From Azospirillum oleiclasticum (GTDB taxonomy: Bacteria; Pseudomonadota; Alphaproteobacteria; Azospirillales; Azospirillaceae), in assembly GCF_013423485.1 (NCBI RefSeq), contig NZ_JABFFR010000027.1, positions 124,001 to 188,000 of the forward strand: DNA of 64,000 bases, given 5' to 3'. The notes under the pieces are model-generated. The model was given only the letters and a program-made list of their open reading frames with translations, made no database searches and was not told where the DNA came from. Each line of letters starts with the position of its first letter. The stretch's first letter is position 1. Below are positions 50,163-57,591 of the stretch, piece after piece. The translations under genes were made by a program, and so were the position numbers.

Positions 50163-51915
50163 CCGGTTGCGCGGCCCGCTGCCCTGGCTGATCGTCGCGG
50201 CGCTGTTGCCGCTGGTGCTCGGCCCCTATCACGTCGCCCTCTTCGGCTACATCTTCATCGCGGCGCTGGTGACGCTCGGCATCGTCCTGCTGACCGGTGT
50301 GACGGGGCTGATCTCGTTCGGTCAGGCGGCGTTCGTCGGCATCGGCGCCTACACCACGGCGTACCTCACGACGACCCTGGCGATGTCCCCGTGGCTCACG
50401 CTGCCGGTCGCGGTGGTGCTGACGGCCGGGGCGGCGGCGGTCATCGGCGCGGTGACGTTGCGCATGAGCGGCCACTTTCTTGCGATCGCATCGCTGGCGT
50501 GGGGGATCAGCATCTACTTCCTGGTCGGCAACCTTCCGTACTTCGGCGGGTTCAACGGCCTCTCCGGCATTCCCGCGCTGACGCTGTTCGGCATCGACCT
50601 GCGCGGCGAGACCGCCATGTACTACGTCATCCTATCCTTCCTGGCAGCCAGCATCTGGGCCGTGCTGAACCTGCTCGACTCGCGCGTCGGGCGGGCGATC
50701 CGCTCCATCCGCCACGGCGCGGCGCTGGCCGAGAGCGTCGGGGCCGATCCGGCCCGGCTGAAGATCGCCGTCTTCGTCATCGCGGCCGCCCTGGCGGCGC
50801 TTGCCGGGTGGCTGTACGCCCATCATCAGCGCTTCGTGAATCCGACGCCCTTCGGCATCCACATGGGCATCGAGTATCTGTTCATGGCGGTCATCGGCGG
50901 GGTGTCCAGCGTGTGGGGGGCCGTCATCGGCGCGCTGGTCGTCACCTTGATGAAGCAGGCTCTCGAAGATCTCCTGCCCAGCCTTCTCGGCCAGTCCGGC
51001 AATTTCGAGATCGTCGTGTTCGGCGTGCTGATGCTGCTCGTCCTGCAGCACGCGCGGCAGGGGTTGTGGCCATGGCTGATCGAGCGGACCGGCGTGCGTC
51101 GCGCGCCGTCGCGCGTCGCCGCGGATCCGATGCCCGCCATCCGCGCCAAACCGGAGCCGGGAGAGGCGATCCTCCGGATCGACCGGGTGCGCAAGTCCTT
51201 CGGCGGCCTCGCCGCGGTCGATGAGCTGTCCTTCCGGGCCGAGGCGGGGCGCGTCCTCGGGCTGCTCGGCCCGAACGGCGCCGGCAAGAGCACGATGTTC
51301 AACCTCATCAGCGGGGTGCTTCCGGTGTCGTCCGGCGAGATCCGCTTTCTCGACCGCCGCATCGACCGGGAGCGCAGCCGCGTCCTCGCGGCGCAGGGGA
51401 TGGCGCGGACCTTCCAGCACGTCAAGCTGGTGCCGTCGATGACGGTGCTGGAAAACGCGGCACTCGGCGCGCATCTGCGCGGCCGGCACGGGCTGCTGCG
51501 GGCCGCGCTCCGCCTCGACCGGGCCGAGGAGGCGCGCCTGCTGGCGGAAGCCGCCTACCAGCTGGAGCGCGTCGGCCTGTTCGCGCAACGCGACGAACTG
51601 GCGGGCAACCTGCCGCTCGGGCAACAGCGCATTCTCGAAATCGCCCGTGCGCTGGCGAGCGATCCCGTCCTGCTGCTGCTGGACGAGCCGGCCGCCGGCC
51701 TCCGCTACAAGGAGAAGCAGGCGCTGGCCCGACTTCTCATGCGCCTGCGCGACGACGGGGTCACGGTGCTTCTGGTGGAGCACGACATGGATTTCATCCT
51801 GGGCATCGCCGATCGGCTGGTCGTCATGCACTACGGCCGGAAGCTCGCCGACGGGGCGCCGCGCGAGGTCCAGGCCAACGCGGACGTGCAACTCGCTTAT
51901 CTGGGAGCCGATTGA
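50155..51915 (+). CDS. Fused ABC permease-ATPase (LivM-LivG), cluster 2
   Basis: A 586-residue fusion. Residues 1 to about 305 are a LivM-like permease (GLISFGQAAFVGIGAYTTA, SLAWGISIYFLVGNLP, AVIGGVSSVWGAVIGALVV). After a polar linker, residues about 340-586 are a LivG-like ATPase: Walker A GPNGAGKST, RTFQHVKLVPSMTVLENAALG, signature NLPLGQQRILEIARAL, Walker B LLLLDEPAAGLR, and VEHDMDFILGIAD. The fusion fixes one-to-one stoichiometry. The ATG 50155 overlaps the LivH-like stop. Confidence 0.92.
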   Translation: MTDRLRGPLPWLIVAALLPLVLGPYHVALFGYIFIAALVTLGIVLLTGVTGLISFGQAAFVGIGAYTTAYLTTTLAMSPWLTLPVAVVLTAGAAAVIGAVTLRMSGHFLAIASLAWGISIYFLVGNLPYFGGFNGLSGIPALTLFGIDLRGETAMYYVILSFLAASIWAVLNLLDSRVGRAIRSIRHGAALAESVGADPARLKIAVFVIAAALAALAGWLYAHHQRFVNPTPFGIHMGIEYLFMAVIGGVSSVWGAVIGALVVTLMKQALEDLLPSLLGQSGNFEIVVFGVLMLLVLQHARQGLWPWLIERTGVRRAPSRVAADPMPAIRAKPEPGEAILRIDRVRKSFGGLAAVDELSFRAEAGRVLGLLGPNGAGKSTMFNLISGVLPVSSGEIRFLDRRIDRERSRVLAAQGMARTFQHVKLVPSMTVLENAALGAHLRGRHGLLRAALRLDRAEEARLLAEAAYQLERVGLFAQRDELAGNLPLGQQRILEIARALASDPVLLLLDEPAAGLRYKEKQALARLLMRLRDDGVTVLLVEHDMDFILGIADRLVVMHYGRKLADGAPREVQANADVQLAYLGAD

Positions 51916-52781
51916 TGGTGGAGGTTGTCCTTGCCAGGACCGAGGCTTTGCGCGTGTGCTACGGCCGGGTGGCGGCGCTGCACGACGTGTCCGTCACCAT
52001 CCGGGAGGGACAGATCGTCACGGTCGTCGGTGCGAACGGAGCGGGGAAGACAACCCTTCTCTGCGCGCTGATGGGGCTGCTGCCACACACGGGGCGGATC
52101 GAGTTTCCACAATGGCCGACGGCCGCGCTGACGGTCGGGGAGCGCATCCGCGCCGGCGTGTGCCTGGTGCCGGAGACGCGCGACCTCTTCGGCACCATGC
52201 CGGTGGAGGACAACCTGCGTCTCGGCGGGTTCAGCCGTCGCCGGGACAAGGCCTACTCGGCCAGCCGCACGCTGGAGGAGGTCTACACCCTTTTCCCCCG
52301 CCTGAAGGAGCGGCGGCGGCAGTCCGCCAACACCCTGTCGGGCGGCGAGCGGCAGATGCTGGCGCTCGGACGGGCGCTCATGGCCAAGCCCAAGCTGCTG
52401 ATGCTGGACGAGCCGAGCCTCGGTCTTGCCCCCCTCGTCACCAAGGAGATCATCGCGGCCATCGCCGGCCTGCGGGACCGCAACGTCTCGATCCTGCTGA
52501 TCGAGCAGAACGCGCGCGCCGCCCTGGCCGTCGCCGACTACGCCTATGTGATGGAGACCGGGACCGTCACGCTCGAAGGTCCGGCGGATGCCGTCGCCCG
52601 CGATCAGCGCGTCGTCGAGTCCTACCTGGGTGCGCGCCGGAGGGAGGACCCGGCCGTCGCGCCGGCCCCGCAGGACCGGCCCGCGGCCGAGGAACGGACG
52701 GCCACGACGAGCAGCATCGGAGACCGCCGGTTTGCCGCCCCCGTCAGGCAGGGGCGTGCGGGGCAAGGCTCCGTCGCGTAG
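51915..52781 (+). CDS. ABC transporter ATP-binding protein (LivF-like), cluster 2
   Basis: A 288-residue ATPase: Walker A GANGAGKTT, VCLVPETRDLFGTMPVEDNL, signature LSGGERQMLALGRAL, Walker B LLMLDEPSLGLAP, and LLIEQNARAALAVADYA. The C-terminus carries an extra 45 residues (Ala/Pro-rich, then basic) beyond the family core. ATG 51915 overlaps the preceding TGA by one base; GTG and TTG alternatives lie within a codon or two. It is the last importer gene; the TetR promoter follows. Confidence 0.91.
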   Translation: MVEVVLARTEALRVCYGRVAALHDVSVTIREGQIVTVVGANGAGKTTLLCALMGLLPHTGRIEFPQWPTAALTVGERIRAGVCLVPETRDLFGTMPVEDNLRLGGFSRRRDKAYSASRTLEEVYTLFPRLKERRRQSANTLSGGERQMLALGRALMAKPKLLMLDEPSLGLAPLVTKEIIAAIAGLRDRNVSILLIEQNARAALAVADYAYVMETGTVTLEGPADAVARDQRVVESYLGARRREDPAVAPAPQDRPAAEERTATTSSIGDRRFAAPVRQGRAGQGSVA

Positions 52782-52784
52782 GGC

Positions 52785-52829
52785 TTGACAGGGTGTCCTC
52801 AGTGGCGCGATATGCCGACCGATCGGTCG
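52785..52829 (+). promoter_or_regulatory. TetR gene promoter with operator site D
   Basis: TTGACA (52785-52790), 18-bp spacer, GATATG. Just downstream, the perfect 14-bp palindrome CGACCGATCGGTCG (52816-52829) matches CCGACCGGACGGTC in site B at 12 of 14 positions when offset. Its position after the -10 suits autorepression. Confidence 0.7.
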
Positions 52830-52855
52830 AATTTTTGCGACGGGAGTATTCGCCG

Positions 52856-53464
52856 GTGGCTCGGACACGCGCTGTTGACTTCGAGGACAAACATCAACTG
52901 ATCTTGGACGCCGCTGCGGATCTGTTCGCCAGCAAAGGCTTCGCGAACACCTCGATCCTTGAAGTCGCGGCGGCCTGCAACGCTTCAAAATCATGGCTCT
53001 ATCATTATCACAAGTCCAAGGAAGCGATCCTTTTCGCTATTCTGTCCACGCACATCCGGACGATCCTCGATCGTGCCGGCGACGTTCTGGACGAGTCCGA
53101 CCCACCGGAAACCCGGTTCCGGAAGTTCCTGCACGAGGTGATGGACATCTACGCCGAAGCGCGCAGCAAGCACGTCGTGCTGCTGAACGACATCGGCAAC
53201 CTGCCGGAGGATCAGCAGGACGAGATCCGCGGGTTGGAGCGCCGGATGGTGGATCACCTCATCCGCCTGCTGCGCGACCTCAACCCCGAGCTGCTCCGTG
53301 GCAAGCAGGAGCAGAAGGTCTACGCGATGCTGTTCTACGGGATGGTGAACTGGACCTACACCTGGTTCGACGAGAAGGGGCCGCTGTCGCCCCGCCAGCT
53401 GGCCGACCGCATCGGCGACCTTTTCCTGAAAGGCTTCATCGCGTTGCCCGACGACGCGCGCTGA
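52856..53464 (+). CDS. TetR-family regulator of cluster 2
   Basis: A 202-residue TetR. The HTH is LFASKGFANTSILEVAAACNASKSWLYHYHKSKEA (about 24-58); SKSWLYHYHKSKEAIL is a variant of the canonical GTxYxHF recognition helix. The C-terminal ligand domain includes VVLLNDIGNLPEDQQDEIRGLE and NWTYTWFDEKGPL. GTG 52856 is proposed, with CGGGAG nine bases upstream, which places the start after its own operator; longer forms starting at GTG 52791 would read through the operator. Such NWTYTW TetR proteins are related to repressors of phenylacetate/acyl-CoA genes (PaaR-like), acting on CoA thioesters; this identity is inferred. Confidence 0.85.
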   Translation: MARTRAVDFEDKHQLILDAAADLFASKGFANTSILEVAAACNASKSWLYHYHKSKEAILFAILSTHIRTILDRAGDVLDESDPPETRFRKFLHEVMDIYAEARSKHVVLLNDIGNLPEDQQDEIRGLERRMVDHLIRLLRDLNPELLRGKQEQKVYAMLFYGMVNWTYTWFDEKGPLSPRQLADRIGDLFLKGFIALPDDAR

Positions 53465-53483
53465 CCGCCGCCCTCCGGCACGG

Positions 53484-53517
53484 GCCCCGTTCCCGCCGGT
53501 CGGGAGCGGGGCTTTTT
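53484..53517 (+). terminator. Intrinsic terminator after the TetR gene
   Basis: GCCCCGTTCCCG (53484-53495), loop CCGGT, CGGGAGCGGGGC (53501-53512), then TTTTT. A 12-bp stem with one G-T pair isolates the next promoter (site B). Confidence 0.88.
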
Positions 53518-53530
53518 CTGAACAAATAAT

Positions 53531-53559
53531 TTGACCGACCGGACGGTCTTTAATATGAT
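53531..53559 (+). promoter_or_regulatory. Cluster 2 promoter/operator, site B (oxygenase operon)
   Basis: TTGACC (53531-53536), 17-bp spacer, TATGAT (53554-53559). The operator GACCGACCGGACGGTC (53533-53548) overlaps the -35. Its core ACCGACCGG resembles published PaaR sites in proteobacteria, a comparison made from memory. Confidence 0.8.
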
Positions 53560-53623
53560 GGGCCCACGAACAACGACGCCGGCCCGCGGAGCGGGGAACG
53601 GCAGACACCACAAGGACGAGGAC

Positions 53624-54718
53624 ATGGACGGAATTGCCGATCACAAAATTGAGCAGGCGTCCGGCGCTTTGACGGTGCCGCCCGGGAATCCGACCGAGGA
53701 GCCCGATGCGGAAGCGATCCTGTTCGACGGCCGCGAGCCGCCCCCGTTTCCCGAGCTGAACATCTTCCCGCTCAGCTGGCGCATGGAGACGCCCAAGCTG
53801 AACGAGCTCTACGAATCCTCGCGTGATCCGGGCTGGAATCCCTCGCGGCTGCCGTGGCACACGCTGAAGGCCGAAGACTTCACGCTCGACCAGCGCTACG
53901 CGCTCGCCTACTGGTGGGGGCTGCTGTCCACGTTCGACGGGTCCGGTCCGGTCGTCTTCGCGCGCACCATGATCCACACCTTCGAGACGCACGAGGAGGA
54001 TCCCGTGCGCAAGTGCTTCTTCTCGATCACGCGCGACGAGATGCACCACGAGGAGGTCTGCGGGCGCGCCATCCAGACCCTGACGCCGGGCGGGCCGCTC
54101 GGCTACACGCCGGAGACGGCGTTGGGCAGGGTCGCCCAGAACAACGTGCAGTGGATGTACCACAACGGTGCGCGGTACTGGGACGGCTTCAAGAACGCCG
54201 TGCACCGCTACCCGCTGCCGATCCTGTTCACCTCCTTCCTGATGGGGGAGGTCGCGTCGGCGACGCTGTTCAACGGCATGTACAAGGCCACCACGATCCC
54301 CGTGTTCAAGGAGGCCTTCCGCTGCATCGGCCAGGACGAGGCGCGGCACATGGGCATCTGCATCGCCGTGCTGGAACGCATCCTGCCGGAGCTGACCGCC
54401 GAGCAGCGCGCGATGATCACCAAGCAGATCCGGGCCGGCTTCGTGTTCCTCTCGGCCGTGCTGCACGAACCGCCGGGCGACTTCTGGGAGCTTCCGCCGA
54501 CCTTCCTCGACGCCAACCGGCGCCTGGAGGAGGTGGCGCGCTCCGCCGGACTGGGCATCCTGACGCTGGATCAGCGCAAGGAGAACTGGCGCAACGCGGT
54601 CCTGAAGATGAAGGGACTGCTGGAGCCGCACGGCATCGTCTTCCCGGCCCTGCCGGAGGTCGGCATCGACGGTGAGACCGTGGCCTTCGATCCCGAGGAC
54701 ATCATCCCGGTGTTCTGA
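53624..54718 (+). CDS. Ferritin-like diiron oxygenase
   Basis: A 364-residue four-helix-bundle protein with two ExxH pairs: Glu139/His142 in SITRDEMHHEEVC and Glu239/His242 in GQDEARHMGIC. Glu209 (LMGEVAS) lies 30 residues before the second pair, and Asp105 (STFDGSGPV) is a plausible first-helix ligand. This carboxylate pattern is that of ribonucleotide-reductase-like diiron oxygenases (BoxB, PaaA, AurF classes); it is not close enough to any of these for naming. It is the first gene behind site B. With the reductase at 62947 under the same operator, it is the likely oxygen-activating enzyme. ATG 53624 follows AAGGACGAGG. Confidence 0.83.
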   Translation: MDGIADHKIEQASGALTVPPGNPTEEPDAEAILFDGREPPPFPELNIFPLSWRMETPKLNELYESSRDPGWNPSRLPWHTLKAEDFTLDQRYALAYWWGLLSTFDGSGPVVFARTMIHTFETHEEDPVRKCFFSITRDEMHHEEVCGRAIQTLTPGGPLGYTPETALGRVAQNNVQWMYHNGARYWDGFKNAVHRYPLPILFTSFLMGEVASATLFNGMYKATTIPVFKEAFRCIGQDEARHMGICIAVLERILPELTAEQRAMITKQIRAGFVFLSAVLHEPPGDFWELPPTFLDANRRLEEVARSAGLGILTLDQRKENWRNAVLKMKGLLEPHGIVFPALPEVGIDGETVAFDPEDIIPVF

Positions 54719-54735
54719 CCGCTCTCCCTGACCTG

Positions 54736-54763
54736 GCCGGGAGCGGTGCTCCCGGCGCCTTTT
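54736..54763 (+). terminator. Hairpin after the oxygenase gene (attenuator)
   Basis: GCCGGGAGC (54736-54744), loop GGT, GCTCCCGGC (54748-54756), then GCCTTTTG. A 9-bp perfect stem between the first and second gene of the operon may lower expression of the downstream genes relative to the oxygenase. Confidence 0.7.
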
Positions 54764-54799
54764 GCCAACGGTTTGCAAGAACAAGAGAGGGAGGGCGGG

Positions 54800-55255
54800 G
54801 TGCGGAATTTCCTCGAGAAGCATTTCGACGAGCTGGAGATCGGCGAGACCTTCGTCTCGCGGGGGCGGACGATCACGGAGGCCGACGTCGTCAACTGGGC
54901 CGCCCTGAGTGGCGACTGGTACGTGCTGCACACCGATGCCCACTACGCCGCCCGGACCCGCTTCGGGCAGCGGGTCGTGCATGGGCTCCTCGTCCAGGCG
55001 GTCACGACGGGGCTCGGCGTGCCGCCGGATGCGCCGGCGATCATCGCCAATTACGGAACGGACAGCCTGCGCTTCGTCGCGCCGACCTTCATCGGCGACA
55101 CCATCCACCTGGAATCCGCCGTGCTGGAGAAGACGGTCAAGCGCGAGGGCCGCGACGGGGTGGCGAAACTGCGCTGGAACGCGGTCAACCAGAACGGGAC
55201 GACCGTCATGGTCAGCGACCTGCAAATCCTGATGGCCTGCGCGGGGGGACGGTGA
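54800..55255 (+). CDS. MaoC-like hydratase, cluster 2
   Basis: A 151-residue single hot-dog protein with ITEADVVNWAALSGDWYVLHTD, where the MaoC motif's Asp-x4-His dyad is present as GDWYVLHTD, then RTRFGQRVVHGLLV and GDTIHLESAVLEK. It would hydrate an enoyl- or dienoyl-CoA intermediate; MaoC proteins in the phenylacetate route (PaaZ C-terminal domain) hydrolyse the oxepin ring. The start is GTG 54800 behind GGAGGG. Its stop overlaps GTG 55252 of the next gene. Confidence 0.85.
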   Translation: MRNFLEKHFDELEIGETFVSRGRTITEADVVNWAALSGDWYVLHTDAHYAARTRFGQRVVHGLLVQAVTTGLGVPPDAPAIIANYGTDSLRFVAPTFIGDTIHLESAVLEKTVKREGRDGVAKLRWNAVNQNGTTVMVSDLQILMACAGGR

Positions 55256-55257
55256 CG

Positions 55258-56025
55258 ATGGACGGGATCATCCGGCTCCAACGGGACGGCGCCGTCGCGA
55301 CGGTGACCCTGAACCGGCCCGAGACCAGGAACAGCCTGCGCCTACGCGAGATCGGAGCGCTCGCCGAGGTCCTGTCGGCGATCCCCGGCAGCGGCGCGCG
55401 CAGCCTGATCCTGCGCGGGGAGGGCGGGGCCTTCTGCGCCGGTCGCGACCTCAAGGAGACGGATCCGGACAACGACGACACGCAGGCCATCCTGCGCGAT
55501 GTCATCAACCCCGTGTTCCTCCGGATCCGGGATCTGCCGATCCCCACCATCGCCGCGGTCCGTGGGCCGGCGCTCGGCCTCGGGCTGGGGTTGGCGCTGT
55601 CCTGCGACGTCACCTACGTGGCGGAGGACGCCGTCCTCGGCAGCCCGTTCCGCAACATCGGCGCGATCCTTGATTCCGGCGGCCATCATTTCCTCGCCGA
55701 ACGCATCGGTCCGCACCGCGCCATGGAAATGATCGTCAGCGGTCGTCTGATCCCGGGGCGCGAGGCTGCGGCGCTGGGCATCGTCAACCGCGCCTTCGGT
55801 GCGCTCGATCTCGACGCCGCGGCGGCCGAATTCGCACGATCGGCGGCGGCCGGTCCCACGCGGGCGTTCGGCTACTCGAAGCTCATCCTGCGCACGGCGC
55901 GGACGCTGGAGGAGACTCTGGAACTCGAAGCCCGCTACCAGGCCGACGCGCTGCGCACGGCCGACGCCCGCGAGGGGATCCGCGCCTTCCAGGAAAAGCG
56001 CAAGCCGACCTTCACGGGAGCCTGA
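55258..56025 (+). CDS. PaaG-like isomerase/enoyl-CoA hydratase, cluster 2
   Basis: A 255-residue crotonase-fold protein: TLNRPETRNSLRL, oxyanion-hole GGAFCAGRDLKE, and FRNIGAILDSGGHHFLAERIG with Asp139 at the catalytic site, as in PaaG (ring-1,2-epoxyphenylacetyl-CoA isomerase) rather than Glu as in classical hydratases. The HH insertion is unusual. In this operon it may rearrange an epoxide or enoyl product of the diiron oxygenase. ATG 55258 is used; GTG 55252 overlapping the preceding stop is an alternative. Confidence 0.87.
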   Translation: MDGIIRLQRDGAVATVTLNRPETRNSLRLREIGALAEVLSAIPGSGARSLILRGEGGAFCAGRDLKETDPDNDDTQAILRDVINPVFLRIRDLPIPTIAAVRGPALGLGLGLALSCDVTYVAEDAVLGSPFRNIGAILDSGGHHFLAERIGPHRAMEMIVSGRLIPGREAAALGIVNRAFGALDLDAAAAEFARSAAAGPTRAFGYSKLILRTARTLEETLELEARYQADALRTADAREGIRAFQEKRKPTFTGA

Positions 56026-56030
56026 CGCCG

Positions 56031-56417
56031 ATGGACGAGAGCGGCCAGCCACCGCGTTCGCCGCGGCAGCGCTTCCTGGACCATTGCGCGCGGGGCGAGC
56101 TCGCCTTCCAGCGTGATCCGGAGAGCGGTGCTGCGTTCTTCTACCCCCGCGCCGTCGCCCCCGGCAGCGGTGGGGAGAGCCCGCCCTGGGATGTCTCCGC
56201 CGGGCTGGGCACCGTGTACAGCACCACCTGCATCCGCACCCGCGGTGGCGACCACAACGTCGCGCTGATCGATTTGGACGAGGGATTCCGCATCCTGAGC
56301 CGTGTCGAGACGCCCGCTCCCGATGCCGTACGCATCGGTCAACGGGTGCGGGTCCGGATGCGTACGGACGGGGATGAGCCCTATCCCGTGTTCGACCTCC
56401 TGGAGGATGGAGCATGA
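56031..56417 (+). CDS. DUF35 OB-fold partner protein
   Basis: A 128-residue DUF35/ChsH2-type OB-fold protein. Relatives begin with a zinc ribbon (CxxC...CxxC) before FYPR; here that region reads FQRDPESGAAFFYPRAV, with no cysteines, so the ribbon is lost. The OB part (GLGTVYSTTCIRTRGG, VALIDLDEGFRILSRVE, VRVRMRTDG) is intact. DUF35 proteins form complexes with thiolase-fold proteins, as in Ltp2-ChsH2, and the thiolase-like gene starts in a 4-bp overlap with its stop. Confidence 0.84.
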   Translation: MDESGQPPRSPRQRFLDHCARGELAFQRDPESGAAFFYPRAVAPGSGGESPPWDVSAGLGTVYSTTCIRTRGGDHNVALIDLDEGFRILSRVETPAPDAVRIGQRVRVRMRTDGDEPYPVFDLLEDGA

Positions 56418-57568
56418 GCGCCGCCCTGCGCGGATCCGTGGCCGTCGTCGGCGTCGGCGAGGCCGGCATCCCGGTCATGCCCGACGGCTCCACCCCGGTG
56501 GACGCGATGGCGCTGGCCGCGGCGCGGGCGGTCGCCGACGCCGGCCTGACGCTGCGGGATGTCGACGGGGTGTTCGCCGCCGGCCTTCAACTCTTCATGC
56601 CGACGCTGAGCCTGTCGGAATATCTCGGCCTGACGCCGCGCTATTCGGATTCCACGCAGGTCGGGGGCGGCGCCTTCATCGCCCACCTCAACCACGCCCT
56701 GGGGGCGTTGGCGGCGGGACTGTGCGATGTCGCGCTGATCGCGTACGGCAGCACCCAGCGCTCCGGCGGGGCCGGCTTCGTCACGCATTCCGAACCGAAT
56801 CCGTACGAGCGTCCCTACCGCCTGCCGGGTCCGGTCGCCGCGTACGCCATGATGGCGGCCCGCCACATGCACCGGTTCGGCACCACGCCGGAACAGCTCG
56901 CGGCCGTGGCCGTCGCCGCCCGTGCGTGGGCGCGTCTGACACCGGGTGCGGCCGAACGCGGGCCGCTCGGCATCGCGGATGTGCTGGCGGCGCGTCGCGT
57001 CGCCGACCCGCTGGGGGTGCGCGACTGCTGCCTCGTCACCGACGGCGGGGGAGCCGTCGTGCTCGTGCGGGCGGATCGCGCGCACGACCGGCCGCGTCCC
57101 CCGGTGTATGTGCTGGGGGTGGGGGAGGCGGTCAGCCACCGCTCGATCGCGCAGATGCCGGAGCTGACGGTCACGGCGGCGACCCGGTCGGGCGAGCGGG
57201 CCTTCACCATGGCCGGCCTGGGACCGGTCGATGTGGATGTGCTGCAGCTCTACGACGCCTTCACCATCAACCCCATCCTGTTCCTCGAGGATCTCGGCTT
57301 CTGCCGCAAGGGCGAGGGCGGACCGTTCGTCGCCGACGGCCGCATCGCGCCGGGCGGCGCCCTGCCGGTCAACACCAACGGCGGCGGCCTCTCCTACGCC
57401 CACCCCGGCATGTACGGGATCTTCACCATCATCGAAACGGTGCGCCAACTGCGTGGCGAGGCCGGCGAGCGGCAGGTCCCGAACGCCGAGATCGGGCTGG
57501 CCCATGCCCCCGGTGGCTTCATGTCGAGCCAGTCCACCGCCATCCTCGGAACGGCCGCGGCCGTGTGA
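56414..57568 (+). CDS. Thiolase-fold protein without catalytic Cys, probable aldolase
   Basis: A 384-residue SCP2/Ltp2-like thiolase-fold protein. Where active thiolases have their nucleophilic Cys (NxNxxCSTGS), this reads DSTQVGGGAF with no Cys. The HDCF motif is YDAFT (Tyr280), and GHPxGATG is replaced by LSYAHPGMYG (Tyr328). Tyrosines in these places are the catalytic acid/base of the retro-aldolase Ltp2, which works with a DUF35 partner. I infer carbon-carbon cleavage of a beta-hydroxyacyl-CoA to an aldehyde or ketone plus acyl-CoA, not thiolysis. The adjacent aldehyde dehydrogenase fits this. Confidence 0.85.
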   Translation: MSAALRGSVAVVGVGEAGIPVMPDGSTPVDAMALAAARAVADAGLTLRDVDGVFAAGLQLFMPTLSLSEYLGLTPRYSDSTQVGGGAFIAHLNHALGALAAGLCDVALIAYGSTQRSGGAGFVTHSEPNPYERPYRLPGPVAAYAMMAARHMHRFGTTPEQLAAVAVAARAWARLTPGAAERGPLGIADVLAARRVADPLGVRDCCLVTDGGGAVVLVRADRAHDRPRPPVYVLGVGEAVSHRSIAQMPELTVTAATRSGERAFTMAGLGPVDVDVLQLYDAFTINPILFLEDLGFCRKGEGGPFVADGRIAPGGALPVNTNGGGLSYAHPGMYGIFTIIETVRQLRGEAGERQVPNAEIGLAHAPGGFMSSQSTAILGTAAAV

Positions 57569-57591
57569 GCGCCCTGCGAAAGGACAGACCC

